This document shows, piece after piece, positions 33,640-42,651 of a stretch of 64,000 nt of DNA; positions within the stretch are counted from its first letter, which is position 1; each line of letters begins with the position of its first letter. The DNA comes from Amycolatopsis iheyensis (lineage in GTDB: Bacteria > Actinomycetota > Actinomycetes > Mycobacteriales > Pseudonocardiaceae): NCBI RefSeq assembly GCF_024703995.1, contig NZ_JAMXQV010000012.1, positions 124,001-188,000 on the forward strand, read 5' to 3'. Both the position numbers and the translations under genes were made by a program. A model generated the notes under the pieces. The model ran no database searches. It saw only the letters and a list, made by a program, of their open reading frames with translations, and was not told where the DNA came from.

Positions 33640-34689
33640 CCGCAGCTGGTCGCGGAACTCGCCCAGCAGCCGCGCGGCCGCGAGGGCGTCGAAATCCTTG
33701 CGGCGCGCCCGCACGGTCACCGTGGTCGTGACGCCGGTCGTCGCCGCGCCGAAAGCCACCCCCGAACGGCCGCTCGCCGCCGGGTAGAACGCCAGGGTGC
33801 GCACGGTGTCCCCGGTGGACACCACGCCCAGGTTGGACACCAGGAACGTCGAACCCAGGCGGCTCGCCAGCAGCCGTGTGCCCAGCCGGGCCAAGCGGCT
33901 GCTGCGCGCCGGGAAGTCCGGCTCGGGTGGTTGCGCGCGCAGCACCTCGGCGACGTCCGCCGCCGACGGGTCCGGCGTCAGCCGCAACCGGAAGAAAGCG
34001 CTGTCCGGCACCGGTTCCGGCGCCGCGCCCGAGCGCCAGGACGCACCCAGCGCGGCCACGACCCGCCCCGCGCGGGCGCGGTGGGCGCGGTTCCAGTGTT
34101 CGGTGGTCCGGGCCGCCGCCGCGACGAACCCCGCGGCCCCCAGCCGCAGCCGGGGTTCGTGCCGGGCCACGAAGACGTCTCCCGCGGCCGCGGCGGCCCG
34201 GTCGGGGGCGATCCGCGCGGGCGGCGTGAAAAGCGCCTCGGCGAGCCGCTGGAGGGCCGAAACGAAGAAGGACTTGCCGGGCGCGCGTTCGCCGATCCCC
34301 GTCGCCGCCGAGGAAACCGGGACGTCGAGGAGGATGCCGAGCAGGGCCAGCAACCCGAGCCCGTCGAGGGCGCCGTGGTGGGCCGCGACGAGCAGCGTCG
34401 GTTCGTCGGTGCAGCAGGCGATCCGGATCAGCGGCGCGGCCCGTTCGTAGGGCTGCGCCGCGAACCGGTCGCGCACGGCGGGCAGTTCCGCGCCGGTGGT
34501 CGGCTCGATCCCGGGCAGCACACCGAGGTGCGGGTACTGGCCGATCGCGGCGGCCAGCCGGGTCCGGAGCTTTTCGGGGTCGGGCGCGGCCGTGCCGAGC
34601 TCCGCTTCGAGGAGGATGCTCCAGGAAACGGTGGGGTCGCCGTAGAGCCCGACGACGCGGTGCGCGCGGTCGGAGGCGAGCCGGGGCAC
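33634..34689 (-). CDS. Condensation-fold acyltransferase-like protein
   Basis: A 351-residue protein of the CoA-dependent acyltransferase/condensation superfamily. The catalytic motif HHxxxDG is present as HHGALDG at 104-110, and FLVSNLGVVSTGD near 280 corresponds to the DFG/bridge strand region of PapA5- or WS/DGAT-type enzymes. It would acylate an alcohol or amine. Its placement among arabinogalactan genes suggests a lipid or glycan acceptor. The GTG start lies three bases from the DUF2613 stop, so it is probably in an operon with DUF2613 and the membrane protein. Confidence 0.75.
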   Translation of the reverse strand: MPRLASDRAHRVVGLYGDPTVSWSILLEAELGTAAPDPEKLRTRLAAAIGQYPHLGVLPGIEPTTGAELPAVRDRFAAQPYERAAPLIRIACCTDEPTLLVAAHHGALDGLGLLALLGILLDVPVSSAATGIGERAPGKSFFVSALQRLAEALFTPPARIAPDRAAAAAGDVFVARHEPRLRLGAAGFVAAAARTTEHWNRAHRARAGRVVAALGASWRSGAAPEPVPDSAFFRLRLTPDPSAADVAEVLRAQPPEPDFPARSSRLARLGTRLLASRLGSTFLVSNLGVVSTGDTVRTLAFYPAASGRSGVAFGAATTGVTTTVTVRARRKDFDALAAARLLGEFRDQLRS

Positions 34690-34692
34690 CGC

Positions 34693-34875
34693 TCAGCGGT
34701 TCCCGTAGATCTTGTTCGGGTGGTCGGCGGGGTTGTACTTCACCTGCGCGTTGAGCTTTTCCTGCACCTGGGCGGAGCTGTCCGGGTCCGCGCCCTTGGT
34801 GAGGGCGAAGCCCGCTCCGGTCGCCAGACCGCCTCCGAGGATGACGGCGGCGACCACGCCGATGACCGTGCCCAC
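34693..34875 (-). CDS. DUF2613 small membrane peptide (Rv0236A-like)
   Basis: A 60-residue peptide with one N-terminal hydrophobic segment (4-27) and an exported polar tail ending NKIYGNR. It fits DUF2613, whose mycobacterial member Rv0236A sits beside aftD. GGAGTG lies upstream of the ATG. The gene lies three bases from both neighbours on the same strand, so all three should be co-transcribed. Confidence 0.7.
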   Translation of the reverse strand: MGTVIGVVAAVILGGGLATGAGFALTKGADPDSSAQVQEKLNAQVKYNPADHPNKIYGNR

Positions 34876-34878
34876 GTG

Positions 34879-36561
34879 TCACTCCTTCCGCGGCGGGGAA
34901 CTCCTGCCGCGGCCCAATGTACGCATCGGTAACATGCGGCACAACAGTGCGACGCACAGCAACGTGAGCGCTACTCCGTTCGCCACCAACGCGGGCGTCC
35001 ACGAGATCGCTTTCACCGCCGGCACACCCGGAGTCCGGTACAGCGTCAGCCAGTCACCGGACCAGACCCGCGTCGCGTCGGCGAGCAACCGCGAATCGAC
35101 GTCGCCCGGTGTGCCGTGTTCCACGAGGATCCAGCCGATGCCCGCCGCGGTCAGCTCGCGCGCGGAGGTTGCGGCGCGGACGTCGCCGACGCGCGGGTCT
35201 TCCCCGGCGACCCGCTCGGTTCCCACTTGCAGCGTGTCGTCCATCAGCACCGGTCTCGGCAGGACTCGCGGCGCCGGGTCGAGCTGCGTGCGGTCGTCGT
35301 TCCAGGCGAAGCCGCGGAACGCCGAGAGCGGCAGCGTCAGCACGTCGCCCGGCCGGTCACCGAGCACTTCGGACACTGCCCGCCAGTCGGCCGGGTACTC
35401 CGCGGTGCCGAGCCGGCCCCAGCCACCCCAGGCGAGGTCCGGCATGGTCAGCACCGGGAAGACCACCGCGGCCGTCACCAGCGCGAGGCGGCCGCGGTCC
35501 GTGCGCAGTTTCGCCGCGGCGGCTTCGACGGCCAGCGCGAACCCCAGCGCGAGCGGCAACGCCCACCACGCCACCCATTTCTGCGCGTCCCGCAGGAGCC
35601 CGGCGCCGGGCACGTGCCGCGTCAACGTGGTGAGCAGCGCGTCGCCGGCCGGCAGTGTCGCCAGTGAAGCCAGGAGGACGCCGGTGCCGCCGAGCGCGAC
35701 CAGCGACCACGCCGGCGCCTTCCCCCACCGGGCGGCGAGCGGGCGGAACCCGGCGGCGGCGATCGCGACGACGACGAGCGTCAGCACCGGGATCAACGGC
35801 ACGGCCCGGCTGCCGGGCACCGTCTCGGAGTTCCAGATGCCCCCCAGCCCGAGCACGCTGAGCAGCGCCGGGCCCCAGCTTTCGGCGCGGGCGCTGAACG
35901 CCGTGACGCCGGCCGGGTCGGAGTACGTCCCGCCGGTGTTGAGGAACGTCGGGACCAGCCACGGCAGGTTGAGCAGGAGGGCGAGGGGAACCGTCTGCCA
36001 CAGCCGGCGCGAGCCGGCGGCCACGACCAGGATGCCGGCCGCGAGCAGCCCGCTCGGCGGCGTCAGCACGGCCGGGGCGCACGCGATCACCAGCTTCGGC
36101 AGGGCACGGGTTTCGTGCTTCCGCGCGGACAGCCCGGCGCGGAAGATCCACGGCAGACACGCGTACGTCAGCAACAGCGGCCAGTGCCCGATGAACAGCC
36201 GTTCGGCGACGTACGGCGTCCAGGCGTACGCGGTCGCGGCGACCAGGCGGGTGCTCGTGCGGTCGGTCGGGACGAGCCGCCCGGCACCCCAGGCGGCGAA
36301 GAAGAAGGCCAGCAGCAGGACGATCTTCTGGACGATGTCGCCGGGGAGCACGGTGGTCGCGAGCGCGACGGCGGCGTCGGCCGGCACCGACCGCGGCAGC
36401 GCGGCGCCGACCCCGAGGGCGTCGGGCACGAAGTACTGCCGGGGCGCGAACACCATGTCGTAGCTCAGGACGAAGCCGCGGCCGAGCAGCGGCGCGCAGA
36501 CGGCGAAGGCCAGGCCGGCGGCCAGCACAGGGAGGGCGAAGCGCCTGCTCGGTGCGTCCAC
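34879..36561 (-). CDS. Polytopic envelope membrane protein (Rv0226c-like, GT-C-like)
   Basis: A 560-residue protein with about eleven to twelve membrane segments and a C-terminal extracytoplasmic part (about 400-530) before the last helix. YDMVFAPRQYF in the first loop and YAWTPYVAERLFIGHWPLLL are reminiscent of GT-C-type transferases. The mycobacterial counterpart in this neighbourhood is Rv0226c. A role in arabinogalactan or related glycan export or transfer is inferred. It is divergent from the flippase gene with an ATTACC/GGTAAT site between. Confidence 0.75.
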   Translation of the reverse strand: MDAPSRRFALPVLAAGLAFAVCAPLLGRGFVLSYDMVFAPRQYFVPDALGVGAALPRSVPADAAVALATTVLPGDIVQKIVLLLAFFFAAWGAGRLVPTDRTSTRLVAATAYAWTPYVAERLFIGHWPLLLTYACLPWIFRAGLSARKHETRALPKLVIACAPAVLTPPSGLLAAGILVVAAGSRRLWQTVPLALLLNLPWLVPTFLNTGGTYSDPAGVTAFSARAESWGPALLSVLGLGGIWNSETVPGSRAVPLIPVLTLVVVAIAAAGFRPLAARWGKAPAWSLVALGGTGVLLASLATLPAGDALLTTLTRHVPGAGLLRDAQKWVAWWALPLALGFALAVEAAAAKLRTDRGRLALVTAAVVFPVLTMPDLAWGGWGRLGTAEYPADWRAVSEVLGDRPGDVLTLPLSAFRGFAWNDDRTQLDPAPRVLPRPVLMDDTLQVGTERVAGEDPRVGDVRAATSARELTAAGIGWILVEHGTPGDVDSRLLADATRVWSGDWLTLYRTPGVPAVKAISWTPALVANGVALTLLCVALLCRMLPMRTLGRGRSSPPRKE

Positions 36562-36603
36562 GGCCCTTCCTTTCCGGTGCCCGCGCGGTTAGGGTCCGGG
36601 GAA

Positions 36604-36619
36604 ATTACCCGCCGGTAAT
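36604..36619. promoter_or_regulatory. ATTACC-N4-GGTAAT site between divergent envelope genes
   Basis: Perfect six-base arms with CGCC centre, midway between the starts of the polytopic membrane protein (36561) and the flippase (36632). Same arms as the site at 30523. Confidence 0.55.
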
Positions 36620-36631
36620 GGGAGCCCGCCG

Positions 36632-37840
36632 TTGAGCGTAGCCACCGAAGTGCCGGCCCGGACCGGCAACCGGGTCGCGGCGATCCTCGTCTCGCTCGCG
36701 CTCGCGGGCAACAACGCAGGCAGTTACGTGCTGAGCCTGGCGGCCGCGCGGATCCTCGCGCCGGGTGCGTTCGGGGAGCTCAGCTCGCTGCTGGCGGTGC
36801 TGGTGATCGGCGTCGTGCCGGCGATGGGCCTGCAGACGGTCGTGGCGCTGCGGGTAGCCCGCTCGCCGTCGACGTCCCGGGGTTCGCTGTTCGCCTTGGG
36901 GCTGATGACGAGCGCGATCGTCGCGACGGTCGCGTTGACGCTCAGCCCGTTGCTGGTGCTCCTGCTGCACCTGGGTTCGCTGGCGCCGGCGCTGCTGGTG
37001 ACGGCCGCACTCGGGCCGTTGACGCTGCTCGGCTTGTTCCACGGGCTGTTGCAGGGCAGTCACCGGTTCGCGGTGCTGGCCGGGCTGATCGCGCTGGAGG
37101 GCCTGGGCAAGGTCGGCGGCTCCCTGGTGGGATTGATCGTCACGGGCTCGCCCACCGGGGCACTGGCCGGGACGGCGCTCGGTTCGCTGGCGGTGGTCGT
37201 GACGGGCTGGCAGATCTGCGGCCGCCCGCGCCCGCGGTGGGCCGACCGCCACGGCGGCGAAGTACTCCATACGGCGCAAGCGATGCTGGCGCTGGTGCTG
37301 CTGGTGAACCTGGATCTGGTGCTGGCCCGGCACACGTTGCCGGCCGCTTCCGCCGGGGAGTACGCGCTGGGCGCGATCGTCACGAAGATCGCGTACTGGC
37401 TGCCGCAGGCGGTGGGGGTGCTGGTGCTCCCCCGGTTCGCCGCGTCTTCGGGCCGGCGCCGGGCGCTGCCGGTGGCGTTGGCGGTGTGCGCGTTCCTCGA
37501 CGCCTTCGTGCTGCTGGCTTCGCTGGTGCTGGGACCGTCGTTGCTGGCGTTGATCGGCGGGGCGCGGTACGCCGGCGCCACGATGCCGGTGTGGCCGTTC
37601 GCACTGGCGGGTTCGATGCTGGCGCTGGTCCAGATCTTGTTGTACGCGCGGCTGGCCGACGGGGATCGCCGGGTGACGTTCCTGATGTGGACGGCGGTGG
37701 CGGTGGAGGCACTGCTGATCACGACGTGGCTGCACAGCTCGGCCACCCAGGTGGTCACGGCCGCGGCCGGGTGCGCGGGCGGGCTGGCCCTGGCCGGCGC
37801 GGCTTTGGAGCTGCGCTCGCGGCGAGCCGGGGCCGGCTGA
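36632..37840 (+). CDS. MOP-superfamily polysaccharide flippase-like protein
   Basis: A 402-residue protein with about twelve membrane helices and the Wzx/O-antigen transporter-like opening YVLSLAAARILAPGAFGELSSLLAVL. Such proteins flip lipid-linked glycans across the membrane. The best start is TTG 36632, with GGGAG upstream. Context suggests a lipid-linked arabinan or other envelope glycan. The substrate is inferred. Confidence 0.8.
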   Translation: MSVATEVPARTGNRVAAILVSLALAGNNAGSYVLSLAAARILAPGAFGELSSLLAVLVIGVVPAMGLQTVVALRVARSPSTSRGSLFALGLMTSAIVATVALTLSPLLVLLLHLGSLAPALLVTAALGPLTLLGLFHGLLQGSHRFAVLAGLIALEGLGKVGGSLVGLIVTGSPTGALAGTALGSLAVVVTGWQICGRPRPRWADRHGGEVLHTAQAMLALVLLVNLDLVLARHTLPAASAGEYALGAIVTKIAYWLPQAVGVLVLPRFAASSGRRRALPVALAVCAFLDAFVLLASLVLGPSLLALIGGARYAGATMPVWPFALAGSMLALVQILLYARLADGDRRVTFLMWTAVAVEALLITTWLHSSATQVVTAAAGCAGGLALAGAALELRSRRAGAG

Positions 37841-37885
37841 GCAGCCCCCGACTTCCACGCTACCGGTGGGGACCGACAGTTTCGG
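37838..37885. repeat. 48-bp dispersed repeat at a stop codon, copy 1
   Basis: It begins with the TGA stop of the flippase gene (TGAGCAGCCCCCGA, TTCCACGCTA, then CGG, ACCGACA, TTCGG blocks). Copy 2 is at 50486-50534, again starting at the TGA of a plus-strand gene. The aftD stop (37860-37862, minus strand) lies inside this copy, so the repeat codes for the AftD C-terminus. Confidence 0.75.
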
Positions 37886-40800
37886 TGGGCCGGGTGAACC
37901 AGTCCACGCACGTGGCCACCATCGCGGCCGCCGCCAGCAGCAACGCTGCCTGGGTCACCGGGCCGTACGCCCACTCCTGGCCGTGGCCGAGCAGGCGCCC
38001 GGTCACCGACACCGCCGCCGCCACCGCCATGCCGCCGAACGCCAGGTAACGCGGCGCGCGTTCCGAGAACTGCCGGACCAGCAGGCACGCGATCAGCAGC
38101 ACCACCGGCAGCATCCCGCCCAGCGCCACCAGCAGTCCGATCAGGACCACCGGCACCAGGGACCCGCCGGGCGCCACCACGAACGACCGCCGTCGCGCCG
38201 GCCAGCACACACCCGCGAGCATCAGCAGGACCGCGAGCGCGCCGATCAGCAGCGAAGTCCGGTACGACGAGTCCGGCGTGAACGCGAGGGAAACCTGCCC
38301 GCCCGCGCCGGCCGGGACGATCCACGCCTGCTGCCAGCCGTCCACCCGGGTGCGGGCCAGCTCGCGGCCGTCCAAAGTGGCCACCCAGCCCGCGTTCGCG
38401 TTCTCCGGCACGGCCAGCACCGCCTCCGGCCCCGGCGCCACCGTGACCGACCGCGCCGCCGCGTCCCACCGCCCCACCTGCACCGCGCGGTGCACCACGG
38501 GTGCCGTCGCCGCGCCGGCCGGGCGCAGCCACAGGTCCTGGACCACGAACGACTCCGACCGGTCGGTCCGCAGCTCGTGTCCGCCGGCCGGCAACGCGAT
38601 CCCGCCTTCGGAGTCGCGGCACATCCGCAGCGGCAGCGGCCGGTGCTCGGTGATGTCGGCCAGCGTGCCCTGCACCGACGTCCGGTAGTCGAGGCCGTCG
38701 AGGTGGACGTTCGGGCCCGCCCCGCACGGCACCGTGAACGCCGGGTCCGGGCCCGGCAGCAACCCGTCGGTGCCCGACAGCTCGAGGCTCCCGATGCCCA
38801 CCACCGCGCGGGCCGCGGGATCGTCGTCGTCGCCCGGGAGGACGATCTGCAGCTGCGCGGTGTCCAGCGGCTCGAACGAGGCCGACCCGCCCGCGTCGAG
38901 CTGCACCGTGCGCGTCACGCCGCCGCCGACCAGCTCCACCTGCTTCGGCACGCGCGCCCCGCTCGACGGCGAAACCCCGATGTGCAGCCCGGAAATCCGC
39001 CGGGAACCCGGCCAGCCCAGGGTGAGCGTCGGGCGCAGGTCGGTGACGTCGGGCCGCCACGTCGTGCCCGCGTCGCCGTCCACGGCCGCGAACCCGCCGG
39101 CCGCCGGGTCGCCGCCGAGCTGCGACGTCGAGGCCACCGAAACCCCCGGCAGCTGCACGGGGTTCCGGCCGCCGCCCGCGGGCAGCACCGAACCGCCGAC
39201 CAGGAAGGTGTCTTCGGCGGACGTGCTGAACAGCCGCCGGATGCCGTCGGGTTCTTCGCCGTCCCGGGCAAAGGACGCGTCACAGCGCACCGCGCCGCCG
39301 TCCGGCAGGCACGCGTACCGCGGCTGCGTACCGCGGGTGAACGCGAACCCGGGCGCCGGACCGGCCGGCAGGTCCGCCGGGACCTCCAAGGCGCGCTGCG
39401 GTTCGGTGTCCGGGATCTTCAGCTCCGCGATGCCGACGTTCCCGTCCTGCCGCCCGACCACCAGCGACAGCAACGTGATCCGCACCTTGCGCGTCACGCC
39501 GGCGGCGACCGGGTAGCTGTGCGCCCCGGCGCCGCGGATCACCTGCTGGTCGACCGAGCCGTTGTCGGTGGTGATCCGCACGCGCGTCGCCGGCCAGCCG
39601 ACCCGGATGTCGTCCACCATCGTCAGGTCCACCGAGTTCACCAGCCGCGGGGTGTCCAGCTCCACCTCGAGCCACTGGCCGATCGGCCCGGTGAACGACG
39701 ACGAGCGCCACGACGTCCGCGGGTCGCCGTCGATCGCCGCGAACGGCTGGTGCCCGGGGTCGGACCCGCCGAACGCGTCGGCGAAGGACGCGGCCGTCGA
39801 CGCCGTCACCGACCGGATGCCCCGGTAGGCGGCGACGGTCTGGTGCTCCTGCCCCGGGAACGGCAGCACGTCACCCGCGGCGCGCTGCTGGCGGTACGCC
39901 TCGCCGGCGGTGAGGGTCTGGCTGAGGTTGTCGCGCACGCCACCGACGTTGCGTTCGGCGCGGCGCAGCCCATCGGTCACCAGCCGCGGGCCGCCGGGTG
40001 AGCCGCCGTCGCCGGTGAGCACCGTCGGCGTCGACGGGTCGAGCTGGCCGGAGTCGATCAGCGGGAGCAGGTTCTCCGGGCCGCCGCTCACCGTCGGAAC
40101 GTCCGTTGTGGACGTCGCGGTGGCCAGCGGCACCGGCTTCCCGACCTCGTAGACCTCGAGCGGCCCGAACTCCTTCACCTTGCCGATCCCGGGTGACCCC
40201 GCGAGCCCGGCGCGCAACGTCGCGATGGACGGCGCCGACGTCCGTTCGCGCTCGATGTCGTTGCGCAGCAGAAGGAAGCGATATCCGGACCGGGCGAGCA
40301 ACGCGGCCAGGCCGGGGTCTCCGCGGCCGTCGGCGAGCGCCGCGTCGACGGAGTCCATCAGCCGCGTGTTGCCTTCGGACCCGAGCGGCACCTGGTTGCG
40401 CACCGCCCACGGGCTCTTCGCGATGGCCTGCGCGGGCTCGTCGACCGTCCGGCCCCACTCGTACTCGCCGAACCCGGTGGCGGGCAGCAGCAGCGTCCGC
40501 GCGTTCGGGTCGGCCTTGGCGACGTAGCCCATCGCGTCGTACCAGTAGCCGGGCACCTCGTCCCAGCCCGGCCCGGACCGCAGGTTCAGCAGCCACGCGG
40601 GCGCGGCCATCACCAGCACCAGCAGCAGGCCCAGCGCGGGCCGCAGGAACCGGCGCGCGGACTTCACCCGCACCGGGCTCGCGATGCCGCGCACGAACGC
40701 CAGCATCAGCGGCAGCCGCAGCACCGGCTCGAACTTGTGGACGTTGCGCAGCGGGGCCAGCGGCCCGTCGAGCAGGTGCCGCACCTGCTCGGCCAGCGGG

Positions 40801-41873
40801 CTGTCCAGGGAGCCGACGTACCCGATGGTCAGCAGCGTCAGGCCGGTGACCACGCCGAGCACCAGGAACCGCCGCTCCGGCAGGCCGCGCCGGGTCAGCC
40901 CGAGCAGGCCGACGCCGGCGACGAGCCCGGTCGCGAGCATCAGCACCGGGTTGTCGATCAGCGACCAGCCACCGGGCCACCACGGCGTGCCCTGCACGAC
41001 GTAGGCCACCCACTGGTTCGTCCCGCGCAGCACCTCGAACAACGACATCGGCGCGGTCGTGTTCGTCGCGGACTCGATGTAGTCCAGGAACGGCAGGCTG
41101 TATTCGCCGAGCAGCAGCAGCGGCAGGATCCACCACAGCGTCGCGCCGAGGACGAACACGACCCACCAGACGACGAGCCGGACGTGCTCCCGCGTCCACT
41201 TGCGCGTCAGCAGCCACAGTCCCGGCAGGACGAGCGCCATCACGACCATCGCGCCGTTGACGCCACCCATGCAGAGCACGGCCACCGCGGACAACCCGGC
41301 GGCGCGCCGCGGCGAGCCGATCGTCCCGGCCTTCACCAGCGGCACCAGCACCCACGGCAGCAGCACCGCGGGCAGCATTTCCGCGGACAGACCGCCGATT
41401 TCGGTCAGCATGCGCGGCGCGAGCGCGTACCCGAGCGCGCCGATCAGCCGCGTTCGTTCGGTGCCGATCTTCATCGCCCGCGCGAGCAGCAGCGCGCCGG
41501 CGAACGCGGCCGAGAGCAGGATGGCGCCCCACAGCCGCTGCGCGATCCAGGCCGGCACGCCCACGGCCTGGCACAGCGCGAAGAACGGGCCCATCGGGAA
41601 CAGGTAGCCGTAGGCCTGGTTCTGCAGTTCCCCCGCCGTGGCTTGGGGGTTCCACAGGTGCAGGGCGCGGCCGAGGAAGGCGAGCGGGTCGACGGCGAGG
41701 TCGAGCTTGGTGTCGAACGTCGTCTTCCCCGGCATCTGCAGGAACGACAACGTGGTCAGCGCCAGCACGATCCAGGTGCCGGGACGGCGGAAGAACGCAC
41801 CCACCGAGAACTTCCGGGCGCCGCCCGAGGGCGGGGCGTCGTCCCGGGACCGTTCGCGGGTGGTGGTTACCAT
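37860..41873 (-). CDS. aftD: Arabinofuranosyltransferase AftD
   Basis: A 1337-residue membrane glycosyltransferase adding alpha-arabinofuranose from decaprenyl-phospho-arabinose to arabinogalactan (and lipoarabinomannan in mycobacteria, where AftD is about 1400 residues). N-terminal half (about 20-480): GT-C fold with eleven or so membrane helices and the acidic first loop TTFDTKLDLAVDP. Middle and C-terminal extracytoplasmic part: sandwich domains resembling F5/8-type carbohydrate-binding modules (GDPRTSWRSSSFTGPIGQWLEVELD; DGDAGTTWRPDV). Three to four membrane helices close the protein. ATG 41873 is chosen over 41906 to limit overlap with the divergent gene. Context matches mycobacterial aftD. 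Confidence 0.85.
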   Translation of the reverse strand: MVTTTRERSRDDAPPSGGARKFSVGAFFRRPGTWIVLALTTLSFLQMPGKTTFDTKLDLAVDPLAFLGRALHLWNPQATAGELQNQAYGYLFPMGPFFALCQAVGVPAWIAQRLWGAILLSAAFAGALLLARAMKIGTERTRLIGALGYALAPRMLTEIGGLSAEMLPAVLLPWVLVPLVKAGTIGSPRRAAGLSAVAVLCMGGVNGAMVVMALVLPGLWLLTRKWTREHVRLVVWWVVFVLGATLWWILPLLLLGEYSLPFLDYIESATNTTAPMSLFEVLRGTNQWVAYVVQGTPWWPGGWSLIDNPVLMLATGLVAGVGLLGLTRRGLPERRFLVLGVVTGLTLLTIGYVGSLDSPLAEQVRHLLDGPLAPLRNVHKFEPVLRLPLMLAFVRGIASPVRVKSARRFLRPALGLLLVLVMAAPAWLLNLRSGPGWDEVPGYWYDAMGYVAKADPNARTLLLPATGFGEYEWGRTVDEPAQAIAKSPWAVRNQVPLGSEGNTRLMDSVDAALADGRGDPGLAALLARSGYRFLLLRNDIERERTSAPSIATLRAGLAGSPGIGKVKEFGPLEVYEVGKPVPLATATSTTDVPTVSGGPENLLPLIDSGQLDPSTPTVLTGDGGSPGGPRLVTDGLRRAERNVGGVRDNLSQTLTAGEAYRQQRAAGDVLPFPGQEHQTVAAYRGIRSVTASTAASFADAFGGSDPGHQPFAAIDGDPRTSWRSSSFTGPIGQWLEVELDTPRLVNSVDLTMVDDIRVGWPATRVRITTDNGSVDQQVIRGAGAHSYPVAAGVTRKVRITLLSLVVGRQDGNVGIAELKIPDTEPQRALEVPADLPAGPAPGFAFTRGTQPRYACLPDGGAVRCDASFARDGEEPDGIRRLFSTSAEDTFLVGGSVLPAGGGRNPVQLPGVSVASTSQLGGDPAAGGFAAVDGDAGTTWRPDVTDLRPTLTLGWPGSRRISGLHIGVSPSSGARVPKQVELVGGGVTRTVQLDAGGSASFEPLDTAQLQIVLPGDDDDPAARAVVGIGSLELSGTDGLLPGPDPAFTVPCGAGPNVHLDGLDYRTSVQGTLADITEHRPLPLRMCRDSEGGIALPAGGHELRTDRSESFVVQDLWLRPAGAATAPVVHRAVQVGRWDAAARSVTVAPGPEAVLAVPENANAGWVATLDGRELARTRVDGWQQAWIVPAGAGGQVSLAFTPDSSYRTSLLIGALAVLLMLAGVCWPARRRSFVVAPGGSLVPVVLIGLLVALGGMLPVVLLIACLLVRQFSERAPRYLAFGGMAVAAAVSVTGRLLGHGQEWAYGPVTQAALLLAAAAMVATCVDWFTRPTETVGPHR

Positions 41874-41904
41874 CCGGTAGATACTAGGCGGAAACCTGGC
41901 TACC

Positions 41905-42651
41905 ATGTGCCGACGATTCTGTCGGTTTCCCCGAACTCCTGGCAGGTGCGCCATCTCGTTCGAAGATGCCTGGGCCCTGGCCGAGCCGGTCAAGGGCTGG
42001 ATGACCCGCGCGCAGGGCGAAGCGCTGTGGAACGCCGCGTGCCGCCTGGAAAAGGGCGACGTGATCCTGGAAATCGGCAGCCACCAGGGCAGATCCACGA
42101 TCGTCCTCGGCGCGGCGGCCCGCACGGCCGGCGCCACGGTGATCGCCGTCGACCCGTTCGTCGACGGCCGCCTGTTCGGCGGATCGCCGACGCGGCAGCT
42201 GTTCGAGCGCAACATCCGCCAGGCCGGGCTGGACGACGTCGTCGAGCTCGTCGCCGGTTACAGCACGGCACTGCGCCCTGACTGGGACCGGCCCATACAG
42301 CTGCTTTACATCGACGGCAAGCACGACTACTGGACCTACACCGACGACCTGCGCTGGTCGGCACACCTGCCGCCGGGTGCGGAAATCCTGGTCCACGACT
42401 GTTTTTCCTCGATCGGCGTCACCCTCGGCACCCTGGCCAAGGTCCTCTTCGGACGCCGGTACACCTATGTGGACCGGACGACGTCGCTGGCGCGGTTCCG
42501 GCTCGCGCCACCGGCCGCGGCGGACCGGCTGCGCGTGCTCGCGCAGCTGCCGTGGTTCCTGCGCAACGTCGTCGTCAAGGTCCTGCTGCGCCTGCGGTTG
42601 CGGCCGGTCGCGCGGCTGCTCGGCCACGACAGCCCGTACGACCCTTACTGA
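41905..42651 (+). CDS. SAM methyltransferase (Methyltransf_24-like)
   Basis: A 248-residue protein. VILEIGSHQGRSTIVLG near 53-69 is the SAM motif I form used by this group, then VIAVDPFVDG, LLYIDGKHDYWTYTDDL and ILVHDCFSSIGV, the last resembling metal-dependent O-methyltransferases. The N-terminal 16 residues before AISFEDAW are Arg/Cys-rich and the true start is unsure. Divergent from aftD; probably acts on an envelope sugar. Confidence 0.75.
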   Translation: MCRRFCRFPRTPGRCAISFEDAWALAEPVKGWMTRAQGEALWNAACRLEKGDVILEIGSHQGRSTIVLGAAARTAGATVIAVDPFVDGRLFGGSPTRQLFERNIRQAGLDDVVELVAGYSTALRPDWDRPIQLLYIDGKHDYWTYTDDLRWSAHLPPGAEILVHDCFSSIGVTLGTLAKVLFGRRYTYVDRTTSLARFRLAPPAAADRLRVLAQLPWFLRNVVVKVLLRLRLRPVARLLGHDSPYDPY

